A program made the translations under genes and the position numbers. DNA of 64,000 nucleotides from the NCBI GenBank assembly GCA_009928665.1, contig SACF01000007.1, positions 62,001 through 126,000 of the forward strand. Direction: 5' to 3'. Positions 7,646-15,294 of the stretch are shown here, in pieces. The stretch comes from Alphaproteobacteria bacterium. GTDB taxonomy: Bacteria; Bacteroidota; Bacteroidia; Bacteroidales; FEN-979. Every line of letters begins with the position of its first letter. The stretch's first letter is position 1. The notes under the pieces are model-generated. The model made no database searches. It worked only from the letters and a program-made list of their open reading frames with translations, and was not told where the DNA came from.

Positions 7646-7912
7646 TCAGCTTTTTTTCTCTTTTTTCTCCTTCTTTCCCTTCTCCTGTTTTTTATCCTTT
7701 TTCTCCTTGCGTTTTTTGTTTTTTTTGCAGATACAAGGGTCTCCCGTAAGTACCTTCAACAATTCAACCTCTTTTTCGTGCAAGTCGATTATGTGATCCA
7801 GTTTCTTCTCTAATAAATTTGTATCCGGGAAGAATTGTTTATCACAGGTATTGGTTTCAATGTCCTTAAGAACCTTGAGCATTTGCTCCAGAATGATTTC
7901 TCGTTCAGCCAT
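7646..7912 (-). CDS. small protein with Lys/Glu-rich tail, unknown function
   Basis: 88 residues, read on the minus strand and convergent with the CnrX-like gene (12 bases apart). Residues 1-60 form a predicted amphipathic helical region with LLEKKLDHIIDLHEKEVELLKVL; a CIC pair follows, and the last 25 residues are almost only Lys and Glu. No signal peptide. The skewed tail is low complexity, so I rely on the ordinary-looking N-terminal half and a possible promoter at 8023-8030 for calling it a gene. No family recognised. Confidence 0.5.
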   Translation of the reverse strand: MAEREIILEQMLKVLKDIETNTCDKQFFPDTNLLEKKLDHIIDLHEKEVELLKVLTGDPCICKKNKKRKEKKDKKQEKGKKEKKEKKS

Positions 7913-8022
7913 GTTTCAAGTGTTAATATTTGATTTCACTGGTCAGCCGGAGGCCGCCCTGATCGTTTCCGATTGACGGCAATCAGATTCTTCCGGGCAG
8001 TTTATTTGTTTATGTAAATATA

Positions 8023-8030
8023 CAAAGTTA
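8023..8030 (-). promoter_or_regulatory. possible -7 element for the small minus-strand gene
   Basis: On the minus strand this reads TAACTTTG, an exact TAnnTTTG match, about 110 bases before the ATG at 7912. No clear -33 element. Confidence 0.3.
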
Positions 8031-8068
8031 ATTGCAGGATACAAGTTCAGGGAATTTTTTTTTATCAT

Positions 8069-8076
8069 TACTTTTG
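8069..8076 (+). promoter_or_regulatory. possible -7 element for tatC
   Basis: TACTTTTG, an exact TAnnTTTG match, only 11 bases before the ATG at 8088. If used, the leader to that ATG would be very short, which leaves open translation from the downstream in-frame ATG at 8130. No clear -33 element. Confidence 0.35.
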
Positions 8077-8087
8077 TTTCAAATTAA

Positions 8088-8921
8088 ATGATGATAAGAC
8101 CTCTGAAAAAGCCAAAGGATGATAACGAGATGACATTCTGGGATCATCTCGATGAATTAAGGGCCACGCTTTGGCATATCATCATTGCCATCCTGATTAC
8201 CTCTATACTTGCATTCACCTTCAAGGAAATCTTGTTTGACCGGATCATCCTGGCCCCGAAATCACCCGATTTCATTACATACCGGATATTATGTAAAATC
8301 GGAGCATGGCTTTCACTCCAATCGCTGTGCATCACTCCTGAAAAATTCGAACTGATCAACATCAACCTTGCCGGTCAGTTCACTTCACATATGAATATTT
8401 CGCTCATCACGGGTTTGATTCTTGCAATACCTTATGCTTTATGGGAATTGTGGAGGTTCATCAAACCCGGCCTGACTCCGGATGAGGTCATGGCTGCCCG
8501 GGGCGGCGTTATTGTGACCAGTATTCTATTCCTTACAGGTGTGCTCTTCAGTTATTTCGTCGTAGCGCCGTTGATGATTAATTTCCTTGGAGGGTACATG
8601 GTCAGCGCTTCCGTCTCCAACCAGATTGCTTTGACCTCATACGTAAGCGCAATCACGATGATGACCCTTTTGATGGGTCTTTTGTTTGAACTCCCGGTGT
8701 TGGTATTATTTCTCACCAGGATAGGTATCCTCACCCCCTCCTTCCTCAGAAAATACCGTAAACATACTGCCATTGCCATTTTGATCATATCAGGCATTAT
8801 CACTCCCAGTCCCGATATCTTCAGTCAGTTGATCGTGGCGGTGCCCCTCTATGCGCTATTTGAATTCAGCGTTGCCATTTCTTCAAGGATTCACAAGAAT
8901 AAGACCCTCCCTGCCGGATAA
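8088..8921 (+). CDS. tatC: Sec-independent protein translocase TatC
   Basis: 277 residues with six hydrophobic helices and the conserved N-terminal MTFWDHLDELR motif that recognises twin-arginine signal peptides. Further TatC signatures are the LWELWRFIKPGLTPDE cytoplasmic loop, FLTGVLFSYFVVAPL, and FLRKYRKHTAIAILIISGIITPSPD. TatC is the receptor of the Tat system and works with the TatA protein whose 3' end opens the window. An insertion of about 25 residues in the first periplasmic loop (around residues 55-85, with two cysteines) is longer than in E. coli but usual in Bacteroidota. The start may be ATG 8088 or ATG 8130. Confidence 0.95.
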   Translation: MMIRPLKKPKDDNEMTFWDHLDELRATLWHIIIAILITSILAFTFKEILFDRIILAPKSPDFITYRILCKIGAWLSLQSLCITPEKFELININLAGQFTSHMNISLITGLILAIPYALWELWRFIKPGLTPDEVMAARGGVIVTSILFLTGVLFSYFVVAPLMINFLGGYMVSASVSNQIALTSYVSAITMMTLLMGLLFELPVLVLFLTRIGILTPSFLRKYRKHTAIAILIISGIITPSPDIFSQLIVAVPLYALFEFSVAISSRIHKNKTLPAG

Positions 8922-8996
8922 CTTCGATTTTTGAGAGGTTGTAACCTGATGGTATTCGTACCGTCTAAACAGCGTACATCAAAAAAATCTATCTCA

Positions 8997-9491
8997 ATGG
9001 AACCAAAACGATTATATCGAAGCAATACAGACCGGAAAGTCGGTGGTGTCGCAGGTGGTCTCGGTGAATATTTCAGGATGGACCCACTGCTCATCAGATT
9101 AATTTTCGTGATATTGACCCTCGCGGGCGGCGGAGGAGTCCTGATCTATATCGTGCTGTGGATCGTGACACCGGAAAATCCCGTGATTTTCTCACAGGCC
9201 ACCAATCCGCCAACCCAGGAACCGGGAACTCCGACTCAGGATCCCGGACAGCCCGTCAGCGAATCCCCTGTTGTTGCTGCCAGTGCCCCACAAACCAAGG
9301 AACGGAAAAAAGGCAGCTTGGTAGGCGGACTCATTCTGATCACCATCGGGGCTCTTTTTCTTGCCGATGATATCTTTCCTGCAGTAAATTTCGGTGATCT
9401 CTGGCCGCTCATCCTCGTGGCTATCGGCGCCGGATTGCTTATTAATGCCTTTGCCGGAAGAATAAATTCAAAGAATAATCAGGAAATTTAA
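8997..9491 (+). CDS. PspC-domain membrane protein with LiaI/LiaF-like C-terminal helices
   Basis: 164 residues from ATG 8997. The N-terminal PspC domain is clear: KRLYRSNTDRKVGGVAGGLGEY followed by FRMDPLLIRLIF and a glycine-rich helix. A Pro/Thr/Gln linker leads to a second membrane part (LVGGLILITIGALFLADD, then LWPLILVAIGAGLLINAF), the repeat unit of LiaI/LiaF-like proteins. Upstream in-frame TTG and ATG codons would add an odd basic leader, so I prefer 8997. PspC proteins help control the phage-shock/envelope-stress response at the inner membrane. The LiaF-like gene starts 11 bases after the stop. The quoted PspC start is split only for length. Confidence 0.85.
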   Translation: MEPKRLYRSNTDRKVGGVAGGLGEYFRMDPLLIRLIFVILTLAGGGGVLIYIVLWIVTPENPVIFSQATNPPTQEPGTPTQDPGQPVSESPVVAASAPQTKERKKGSLVGGLILITIGALFLADDIFPAVNFGDLWPLILVAIGAGLLINAFAGRINSKNNQEI

Positions 9492-9502
9492 AACTTATCA
9501 TT

Positions 9503-10438
9503 ATGAAATACCGTCATTTATTTTGGGCATTTATCCTGATCGCTATCGGGATTTTATTCCTCCTGAATAATTTCGGAGTCCTCGAATTCGGATTCCGTGC
9601 CCTGTTAAGTTTATGGCCGTTGATCCTGATCCTTTGGGGAATTTCTATTCTTCCCATTAAGGATTGGATCAAGACCGTCGCACTGGTTGCCGTCCTTGGA
9701 CTGACGATCATTTTCTTCAACAGGATCTCTGACCGGTCCGACTGGTGTCTCTTCCATAATTACAGCGGATATTCACACCGGCATTGGGATGATGAGGACG
9801 AGGGTTCTGCCCCAAATTATCATCCTCAATATCTTAGTGTTCCGTTCGATTCACTCATTAAAAAAGGAGAAATGAGGTTGGATGCGGCCGCAGGAAATTT
9901 CACCCTGCAGGGAATAACCTCTGATTTCCTTACGTTCAATAAAACAGGCGATATCGGAAATTACATCCTGACATCGAACGATGAGAACGGGACAAAAAAA
10001 ATCAACCTTTCACTCGAAAAATCGGAGATCCGCCATTCGATTAATGACAATAAAGTTGAAATTAAACTGAGCGATCGTCCGAGCTGGAATCTTGACCTGG
10101 ATATCGGCGCGGCAGAGATTAACATGGATCTGAGGGATTATCGCATCGATACCGTAAATATCAATGCCGGGGCCTCCTCCATCGACCTTCAGATCGGGAA
10201 CAAGAACCGGGTGACATTATTGACATTTAATGCCGGGGCTTCATCCATCAAAATTGCGATACCCAGGGAGTCGGGATGTCAGGTCAAGTCCGAATCATTC
10301 CTGATCAGTAAAGAGTTCGACGGATTCACGAAAAAAGGTGATGGTATTTATCAGACGGCGAATTTCGGAACCAGTACCAATAAAATCTTTCTGGTCATCA
10401 AAACCGCAGTTTCAAAAATTGAGATTACCCGCTATTGA
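9503..10438 (+). CDS. LiaF-like membrane protein with C-terminal beta-solenoid domain
   Basis: 311 residues. The first 70 hold LiaI/LiaF-type membrane helices (FILIAIGILFLLNNFG, LWPLILILWGISIL), the same unit as in the C-terminal part of the preceding protein. Residues about 100-311 are a repetitive beta-strand region with alternating GASSIDLQIG and GASSIKIAIP units, as in the cell-wall-active-antibiotic response/DUF4097-type domains. Probably acts with the PspC protein in sensing membrane damage; the exact partner is unknown. It overlaps the 3' end of the convergent hydrolase by seven bases. Confidence 0.8.
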   Translation: MKYRHLFWAFILIAIGILFLLNNFGVLEFGFRALLSLWPLILILWGISILPIKDWIKTVALVAVLGLTIIFFNRISDRSDWCLFHNYSGYSHRHWDDEDEGSAPNYHPQYLSVPFDSLIKKGEMRLDAAAGNFTLQGITSDFLTFNKTGDIGNYILTSNDENGTKKINLSLEKSEIRHSINDNKVEIKLSDRPSWNLDLDIGAAEINMDLRDYRIDTVNINAGASSIDLQIGNKNRVTLLTFNAGASSIKIAIPRESGCQVKSESFLISKEFDGFTKKGDGIYQTANFGTSTNKIFLVIKTAVSKIEITRY

Positions 10439-11208
10439 TCTGAATTAAGAAACGCTGTCACGAGTCCGGCAAATTCCCCGGGGGCATCGGCGTGAACCCA
10501 ATGCGAAGCCGTCGCAATGGTCTTCACCACCGCCCCGGGGAATTTTGTTTGAAAAACGGGGATATCCTCCGGCAAAACATAATCAGACAATCCTCCACGG
10601 ATCAACAATACCGGCCCTGCAAATGTTCCCTGCACATCTATTCCTTCAAAGACCGAAAGCAAACCCTCGTGAATCGCTTCGAGGTTCAGCCGCCAGTCGA
10701 GGCGAGCGGGTGTTCTCCAATAAAGGTTTTTTAACAGGAACATCCGGAGACGCTGACTTGGGATTATTCCGGCCAGTTGTGCCTCAACATCACTCCTCGA
10801 TCGGACCCGTGAAAAATCGACTGCCCGCATCGCGTTCAGGAGCTGTTGATGTTCCTGACCGGGAGTCGACCTCCGCAACGAAATATCCACAATGACCAGC
10901 TTTTTTATGAGTTCCGGATGATGAAGGGAAAAGAACATCGATACTTTTCCTCCCAGTGAATGTCCGATAAGGTTGATGTTACGGAGATCGTGTTCCTCCA
11001 TGAATTCCAACAGGTCGTTTTCCATGGATGGAAAGTTAAAAACGTCGCTGTGCGGGGATTGACCGTGATTCCGCAGATCGGGAATAAACACACTGTAACT
11101 CCCGGAAATGCTCCGGCCAAAGGTCACCCAGTTGTCGGAAAGACCGAATAGTCCATGCACAATAACCACCGGGTCGCCAGAGCCAAAGTGACGGAAAAAC
11201 AATTGCAT
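10432..11208 (-). CDS. alpha/beta-fold hydrolase (YbfF-like esterase)
   Basis: 258 residues, full-length alpha/beta hydrolase with no signal peptide. The oxyanion-hole motif VIVHGLFG is near the N-terminus, the nucleophile elbow is GHSLGG, an acid is in RGGLSDYV and the catalytic histidine is in TASHWVHADAP. The PDLRNHGQSPHS stretch is typical of the YbfF/esterase and epoxide-hydrolase-like branch. Probably an acyl-ester or thioester hydrolase; the substrate cannot be told. Convergent with the LiaF-like gene, otherwise monocistronic. Confidence 0.9.
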   Translation of the reverse strand: MQLFFRHFGSGDPVVIVHGLFGLSDNWVTFGRSISGSYSVFIPDLRNHGQSPHSDVFNFPSMENDLLEFMEEHDLRNINLIGHSLGGKVSMFFSLHHPELIKKLVIVDISLRRSTPGQEHQQLLNAMRAVDFSRVRSRSDVEAQLAGIIPSQRLRMFLLKNLYWRTPARLDWRLNLEAIHEGLLSVFEGIDVQGTFAGPVLLIRGGLSDYVLPEDIPVFQTKFPGAVVKTIATASHWVHADAPGEFAGLVTAFLNSDQ

Positions 11209-11259
11209 GGAGGTGAATTATTAACAGAATTTTGTTGAAAAAAAATCGATTGCTCCGGT

Positions 11260-11267
11260 CAAAAGTA
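11260..11267 (-). promoter_or_regulatory. possible -7 element for the alpha/beta hydrolase
   Basis: Minus strand reads TACTTTTG (TAnnTTTG match), about 52 bases before the ATG at 11208. No clear -33 element. The rest of this 211-base gap is AT-rich and shows nothing else I can name. Confidence 0.3.
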
Positions 11268-11419
11268 CATAAAATTGTCACCTATTTGCAGGTTGATTTT
11301 TTATTTCATATGAAGGATTAAACGTTAATGTTAATAATCATAAATTCAGTAAGATAACTAAAATAAGTTCCGGTATCGGGCTGCATGATTTAAGGCCATA
11401 AAAGTTAGAAATCATTCCA

Positions 11420-12694
11420 ATGGAAAAAGAACCCATAGAAAAACTGAACATCCCACCCCATCCCGAATTGTCCGAAGAAGAAGAACCTCCAGGTAAACCC
11501 ACCTTTATTGATGATGCCACGCTGATCGACGAGTATTTCAAATCACGGATCGACCGTGAGAAAACGGTTGTCAGCGAGCGTTCCATTTCATTCCTTCAAA
11601 ACCATTTTCCCGAAGCCACCCTCAAGGACTGGAATAACTGGCACTGGCAGATCAAGAACTCCATCCGTTCGATTGAGCAACTTTCAAAGTTTATTGATCT
11701 TTCCGACAGTGAAATCAAGCCTGACGGCCCCAACGGGCAATCATTGCCCCTGCGGATATCCCCCTATTACCTGAGCTTGCTTGATCCGGAGAATCCCGAT
11801 CAGCCCTTACGTAAATGTGTGATTCCTGTGTTCGATGAGTTTATTGTTCACCCCGCTGAGGCATCGGATCCCCTTTCAGAAGAGACCGACAGCCCGGTTC
11901 CAAATATCGTGCACCGTTATCCCGACCGGGTTCTCTTCCTGGTCACAGGATTTTGTTCCACCTACTGCCGCTACTGCACCCGGACCCGGATGGTTGCAAA
12001 AGACAAATGTCATATCGGTGTTAAAGCATGGGAACCCGGGCTGAATTATATTGAACAGCACCGGGAGATCCGCGATGTGTTGATATCCGGCGGAGATCCC
12101 CTGACCATGCCCGATCTCCATGTCGAATATCTCCTTGCACGTTTGCGGAATATCCCACATGTAGAGATCATCCGGATCGGAACAAAAGCCCCGGTAGTTC
12201 TGCCACAACGCATCACCCGTCCACTGGTGAACATGTTGCGCAAGTACCATCCGCTGTATATCAGCATCCATTTCACCCATCGTGATGAAATCACACCCGA
12301 AGTGAAGGAGGCTTGCGAAAAGCTCGTCAATTCAGGGATTCCGTTGGGCAGCCAGACGGTTTTACTGAAGGGGGTCAACGACCGCATCGAGGTAATGAAA
12401 AGCCTGATGCAGGGATTGCTGAAAATCCGTGTAAGGCCCTACTATCTGTACCAATGCGACCCGGTGGTCGGTACCAGCCATTTCAGAACACCGGTCAGTA
12501 AAGGGCTTGAGATCATCCGGGGGCTCCGGGGCCACACGAGTGGTTACGCTGTTCCCACCTATGTAGTCGACGCCCCGGGCGGGGGAGGCAAAATCCCCCT
12601 GTTACCCGACTACTCAAAAGGAAGCGATGACGGTTTCCTGATTCTCGAGAATTATGAAGGCCGTACGTTCAGGTACCCTGATTTTACAAAATAG
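11420..12694 (+). CDS. kamA: KamA-family radical SAM protein (lysine 2,3-aminomutase-like)
   Basis: 424 residues. The radical SAM cluster is C179, C183, C186 in CSTYCRYCTRTR, matching the KamA signature. The PLP lysine is K391 in PGGGGKIPLLP. The N-terminal helical WNNWHWQIKNSI segment and the LISGGDPL and YISIHFTHRDE motifs also fit. Lysine 2,3-aminomutase converts L-lysine to L-beta-lysine; related enzymes use glutamate or arginine, so the substrate is not certain. It begins an operon-like run: an ATP-grasp gene starts three bases after its stop, then a second ATP-grasp and a GNAT acetyltransferase. That context differs from lysine fermentation clusters (no kamD/kamE/kdd). Confidence 0.9.
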   Translation: MEKEPIEKLNIPPHPELSEEEEPPGKPTFIDDATLIDEYFKSRIDREKTVVSERSISFLQNHFPEATLKDWNNWHWQIKNSIRSIEQLSKFIDLSDSEIKPDGPNGQSLPLRISPYYLSLLDPENPDQPLRKCVIPVFDEFIVHPAEASDPLSEETDSPVPNIVHRYPDRVLFLVTGFCSTYCRYCTRTRMVAKDKCHIGVKAWEPGLNYIEQHREIRDVLISGGDPLTMPDLHVEYLLARLRNIPHVEIIRIGTKAPVVLPQRITRPLVNMLRKYHPLYISIHFTHRDEITPEVKEACEKLVNSGIPLGSQTVLLKGVNDRIEVMKSLMQGLLKIRVRPYYLYQCDPVVGTSHFRTPVSKGLEIIRGLRGHTSGYAVPTYVVDAPGGGGKIPLLPDYSKGSDDGFLILENYEGRTFRYPDFTK

Positions 12695-12697
12695 TTT

Positions 12698-13684
12698 ATG
12701 AACATAGGCCTTACGTACGACCTGCGGTCGGATTATCTGAAAGAGGGTTTTAGTGAAGAAGAGACTGCCGAATTCGATCGCGAAAGTACCATCGAAGAAA
12801 TCGAACAATCTTTACGCAGGCTGGGGCATGCCACCTACCGGATCGGAAATATCCGCCATCTGGTGCAACGACTTGCTGCCGGTGACCGTTGGGACCTTGT
12901 ATTCAACATCTGTGAAGGAATGTTCGGAATCGGACGGGAAGCACAGGTTCCTGCGCTCCTCGACGCATACCAGATCCCTTATACCTTTTCCGATCCCCTG
13001 GTATTATCGCTTACCCTCCACAAAGCGATGACCAAAGAACTTCTCAGGGCCGGAGGTATTGCTACTCCGCGGTTTTATGTTGTTCAACACCGGGAAGAGA
13101 TCGGTACAATCGACCTCGCCTACCCGCTTTTTGTAAAACCCAATGCAGAAGGAACCGGGAAAGGGATCAATGCTGCCTCACGGGTTGACAATCCTGATGA
13201 ACTCCTTGAGATCTGCCTGACCTTACTGGAACAATACCCTACAGGACTCCTCGTCGAAGAATATCTCCCGGGCCGTGAATTTACCGTTGGCATTATCGGT
13301 ACCGGAGCCGAGAGCCGCGTTCTCGGGATTATGGAAATTGATTTTCAGAGGGGCGATACCAATAACATTTACTCCTACCAGACCAAGACGGATTACCTTC
13401 AGACTGTCAAATATAAAATACCTGAACCTGAAGTCACAGCGCCCTGCGCAACACTTGCGATGAAAGCTTGGAACCTTCTCGGATGCCGTGATGCTGGACG
13501 AATCGATCTCAGAATGGACCGGTATGGAACCCCGAACTTTATTGAGATCAATCCGCTGGCAGGCCTGAATAAAGTACATTCCGATCTTCCCATTCTTGCT
13601 TATATGAATGGTTTCGACTTCGATAGAATCATCGAAGCCATTATAGTTTCAGCCGGGAAGAGAATTGTTTTACCCGGAAATTAA
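12698..13684 (+). CDS. D-Ala-D-Ala ligase-like ATP-grasp enzyme (first copy)
   Basis: 328 residues with the D-alanine-D-alanine-ligase fold: an N-terminal substrate domain (NICEGMFGIGREAQVPALLD resembles the Ddl pocket), the ATP-grasp lysine in YPLFVKPNAEGTGKGI, the VEEYLPGREFTVGI strand, and C-terminal metal-binding acidic residues ending in FIEINPLAGLN. Such enzymes join a carboxylate to an amine through an acylphosphate. It starts three bases after kamA. It does not carry the full Ddl serine-loop pattern and sits away from cell-wall genes, so amide formation on an amino acid other than D-alanine is likely (inference). Confidence 0.85.
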   Translation: MNIGLTYDLRSDYLKEGFSEEETAEFDRESTIEEIEQSLRRLGHATYRIGNIRHLVQRLAAGDRWDLVFNICEGMFGIGREAQVPALLDAYQIPYTFSDPLVLSLTLHKAMTKELLRAGGIATPRFYVVQHREEIGTIDLAYPLFVKPNAEGTGKGINAASRVDNPDELLEICLTLLEQYPTGLLVEEYLPGREFTVGIIGTGAESRVLGIMEIDFQRGDTNNIYSYQTKTDYLQTVKYKIPEPEVTAPCATLAMKAWNLLGCRDAGRIDLRMDRYGTPNFIEINPLAGLNKVHSDLPILAYMNGFDFDRIIEAIIVSAGKRIVLPGN

Positions 13685-13720
13685 CGACCGGATATCGGAT
13701 AACACCCTGAAACTGACAAG

Positions 13721-14695
13721 ATGAAAAAGACCGTTCTGATCCTTTATAACAAGTTATCCAAAAAGCCAAAGGATGACGAGGCCGATGTTATTGAACAGGT
13801 AAATCTGGTTACCGGGGCCCTACGGACCTTAAATTACAGAACTGAATTCCTGGAAATCGATCTAAATCTTAAGGCAGCCATCAGCAGGATCAGTAAGATC
13901 AATCCCTACATTGTTTTTAACCTGGTCGAAACCATAGGAAACAAGGGAGAATTCACGTTTCTTGCCAATTCAGTCCTCAATTATCTGCAGATTCCCTACA
14001 CCGGATCCCCGCTGATCCCGATGATCCATTGTTCCAATAAATATCTGGCAAAACGGGAACTGGAACGGATCGGGGTTCTGACCCCGAAAGGCTACACCCT
14101 CGATCAGGTAAACCTTCTTGATCCGGGTAAAAAATACCTTGTAAAGCCGATCTGGGAAGAAGGTTCCCTGGATCTGGACGAGGATTGTGTTTTCCGGGGC
14201 TCCGATAAAAAATTCATCGACAATCTGAACAGGAAAAGCCGGCAACATTTTTTTATCGAAGAGTTTATCGACGGACGGGAATTTAACATTTCCATTTTAT
14301 ACGGTCAGGAGGGTCCGGAAGTGCTTCCCCTGGCCGAAATGACCTTTATCGGTTATCCCGAAGACAAGCCCAGAATGATGGGGTACAAAGCAAAATGGAA
14401 TGAGCACTCTTTCGAATACTCACACACACGGCGCACTTTCAAACTTTCAGCAGCCGACAGGGAACTTAAAAACAGGCTGACCACCATCTGCAAAAAATGC
14501 TGGACCGAATTGGGACTGAAAGGGTATGTCAGGATCGATTTCAGGGTCACTCCCGAAGGAAATCCGCTCGTCATCGATATCAACCTGAACCCGTGCCTGT
14601 CAGAGTCCGGAGGATTTATGGCTGCTTCAAAAAAGAAAGGGCTGACCTTTACAGAGGTAATTGACCGCGTTCTTGCCGATGCACTGCGCCCCTGA
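13721..14695 (+). CDS. D-Ala-D-Ala ligase-like ATP-grasp enzyme (second copy)
   Basis: 324 residues, the same fold as the preceding gene but well diverged. It shows NLVETIGNKGEF at the substrate pocket, the ATP-grasp lysine in KYLVKPIWEEGSLDL, a FIEEFIDGREFNISI strand, and the metal site DFRVTPEGNPLVIDINLNP. Two distinct amide ligases in tandem suggest a product with two amide bonds, or a heteromeric ligase. It starts 36 bases after the first copy and ends 68 bases before the acetyltransferase. Substrates unknown. Confidence 0.83.
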   Translation: MKKTVLILYNKLSKKPKDDEADVIEQVNLVTGALRTLNYRTEFLEIDLNLKAAISRISKINPYIVFNLVETIGNKGEFTFLANSVLNYLQIPYTGSPLIPMIHCSNKYLAKRELERIGVLTPKGYTLDQVNLLDPGKKYLVKPIWEEGSLDLDEDCVFRGSDKKFIDNLNRKSRQHFFIEEFIDGREFNISILYGQEGPEVLPLAEMTFIGYPEDKPRMMGYKAKWNEHSFEYSHTRRTFKLSAADRELKNRLTTICKKCWTELGLKGYVRIDFRVTPEGNPLVIDINLNPCLSESGGFMAASKKKGLTFTEVIDRVLADALRP

Positions 14696-14763
14696 ATCTC
14701 ATAAAAATCGTTCGTCGCATCAGATACAATGCCCTTTCAGGTTTAATTTGATACCTTGAAAAT

Positions 14764-15252
14764 ATGATTGAATCAGTTACATTCCGCAGGGAGGTCAGGC
14801 CTTCCGATCCGGATTCAGTTCGCGAGATCATTGAATCGACCGGTTTTTTTTATGATTTTGAGGTGCCGGTAGCTGTCGAACTGATCGAAGACAAGCTTCA
14901 TTCAGGAGATTCTTGTGATTACGAGTTTCTCTTTGCCGAAGTCTCCGGAAAAACCATCGCGTACACCTGTTTTGGGCCGATCGCCTGCACAGAGGGCAGC
15001 TTTGACCTGTACTGGATCGTTACCCATCACGATTTTAGGGGAAAGGGGATCGGCAGGAAACTGATCGATGAAACGCACCGGATTATCCGCGAAATGGGAG
15101 GCAGGATCGTGATTGCCGAAACATCCTCAACGGAAAAGTACCTCCCGACCCGCCGGTTTTATGAATCGCTGGGTTACGCGAATGAGGGAATGATCGCCGA
15201 TTTTTACAAGCAGGGTGACGGCAAAGTCTATTTTGTCAAACGGTTTAAATGA
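14764..15252 (+). CDS. GNAT-family N-acetyltransferase
   Basis: 162 residues with a complete GNAT fold: FRREVRPSDPDSVREII at the N-terminus, the acetyl-CoA loop in HHDFRGKGIGRKL, and the C-terminal RRFYESLGYANEG strand-helix. It is the last gene of the kamA/ATP-grasp run. In archaea and some bacteria a GNAT enzyme (AblB) acetylates beta-lysine made by AblA, giving the osmolyte N-epsilon-acetyl-beta-lysine. The pairing here recalls that, but the two ATP-grasp genes have no place in that pathway. The acceptor is not known. Confidence 0.85.
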   Translation: MIESVTFRREVRPSDPDSVREIIESTGFFYDFEVPVAVELIEDKLHSGDSCDYEFLFAEVSGKTIAYTCFGPIACTEGSFDLYWIVTHHDFRGKGIGRKLIDETHRIIREMGGRIVIAETSSTEKYLPTRRFYESLGYANEGMIADFYKQGDGKVYFVKRFK

Positions 15253-15271
15253 ACCGGTATGGCTATGCGGA

Positions 15272-15294
15272 AGGGAAGATAAACCATCTTCCCT
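15272..15294. terminator. inverted repeat between convergent genes
   Basis: AGGGAAGAT and ATCTTCCCT form a perfect nine-pair stem with a five-base loop, between the convergent acetyltransferase and the binding lipoprotein; its last bases touch the lipoprotein stop codon. No U tract on either strand, so termination is only probable. Confidence 0.4.
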
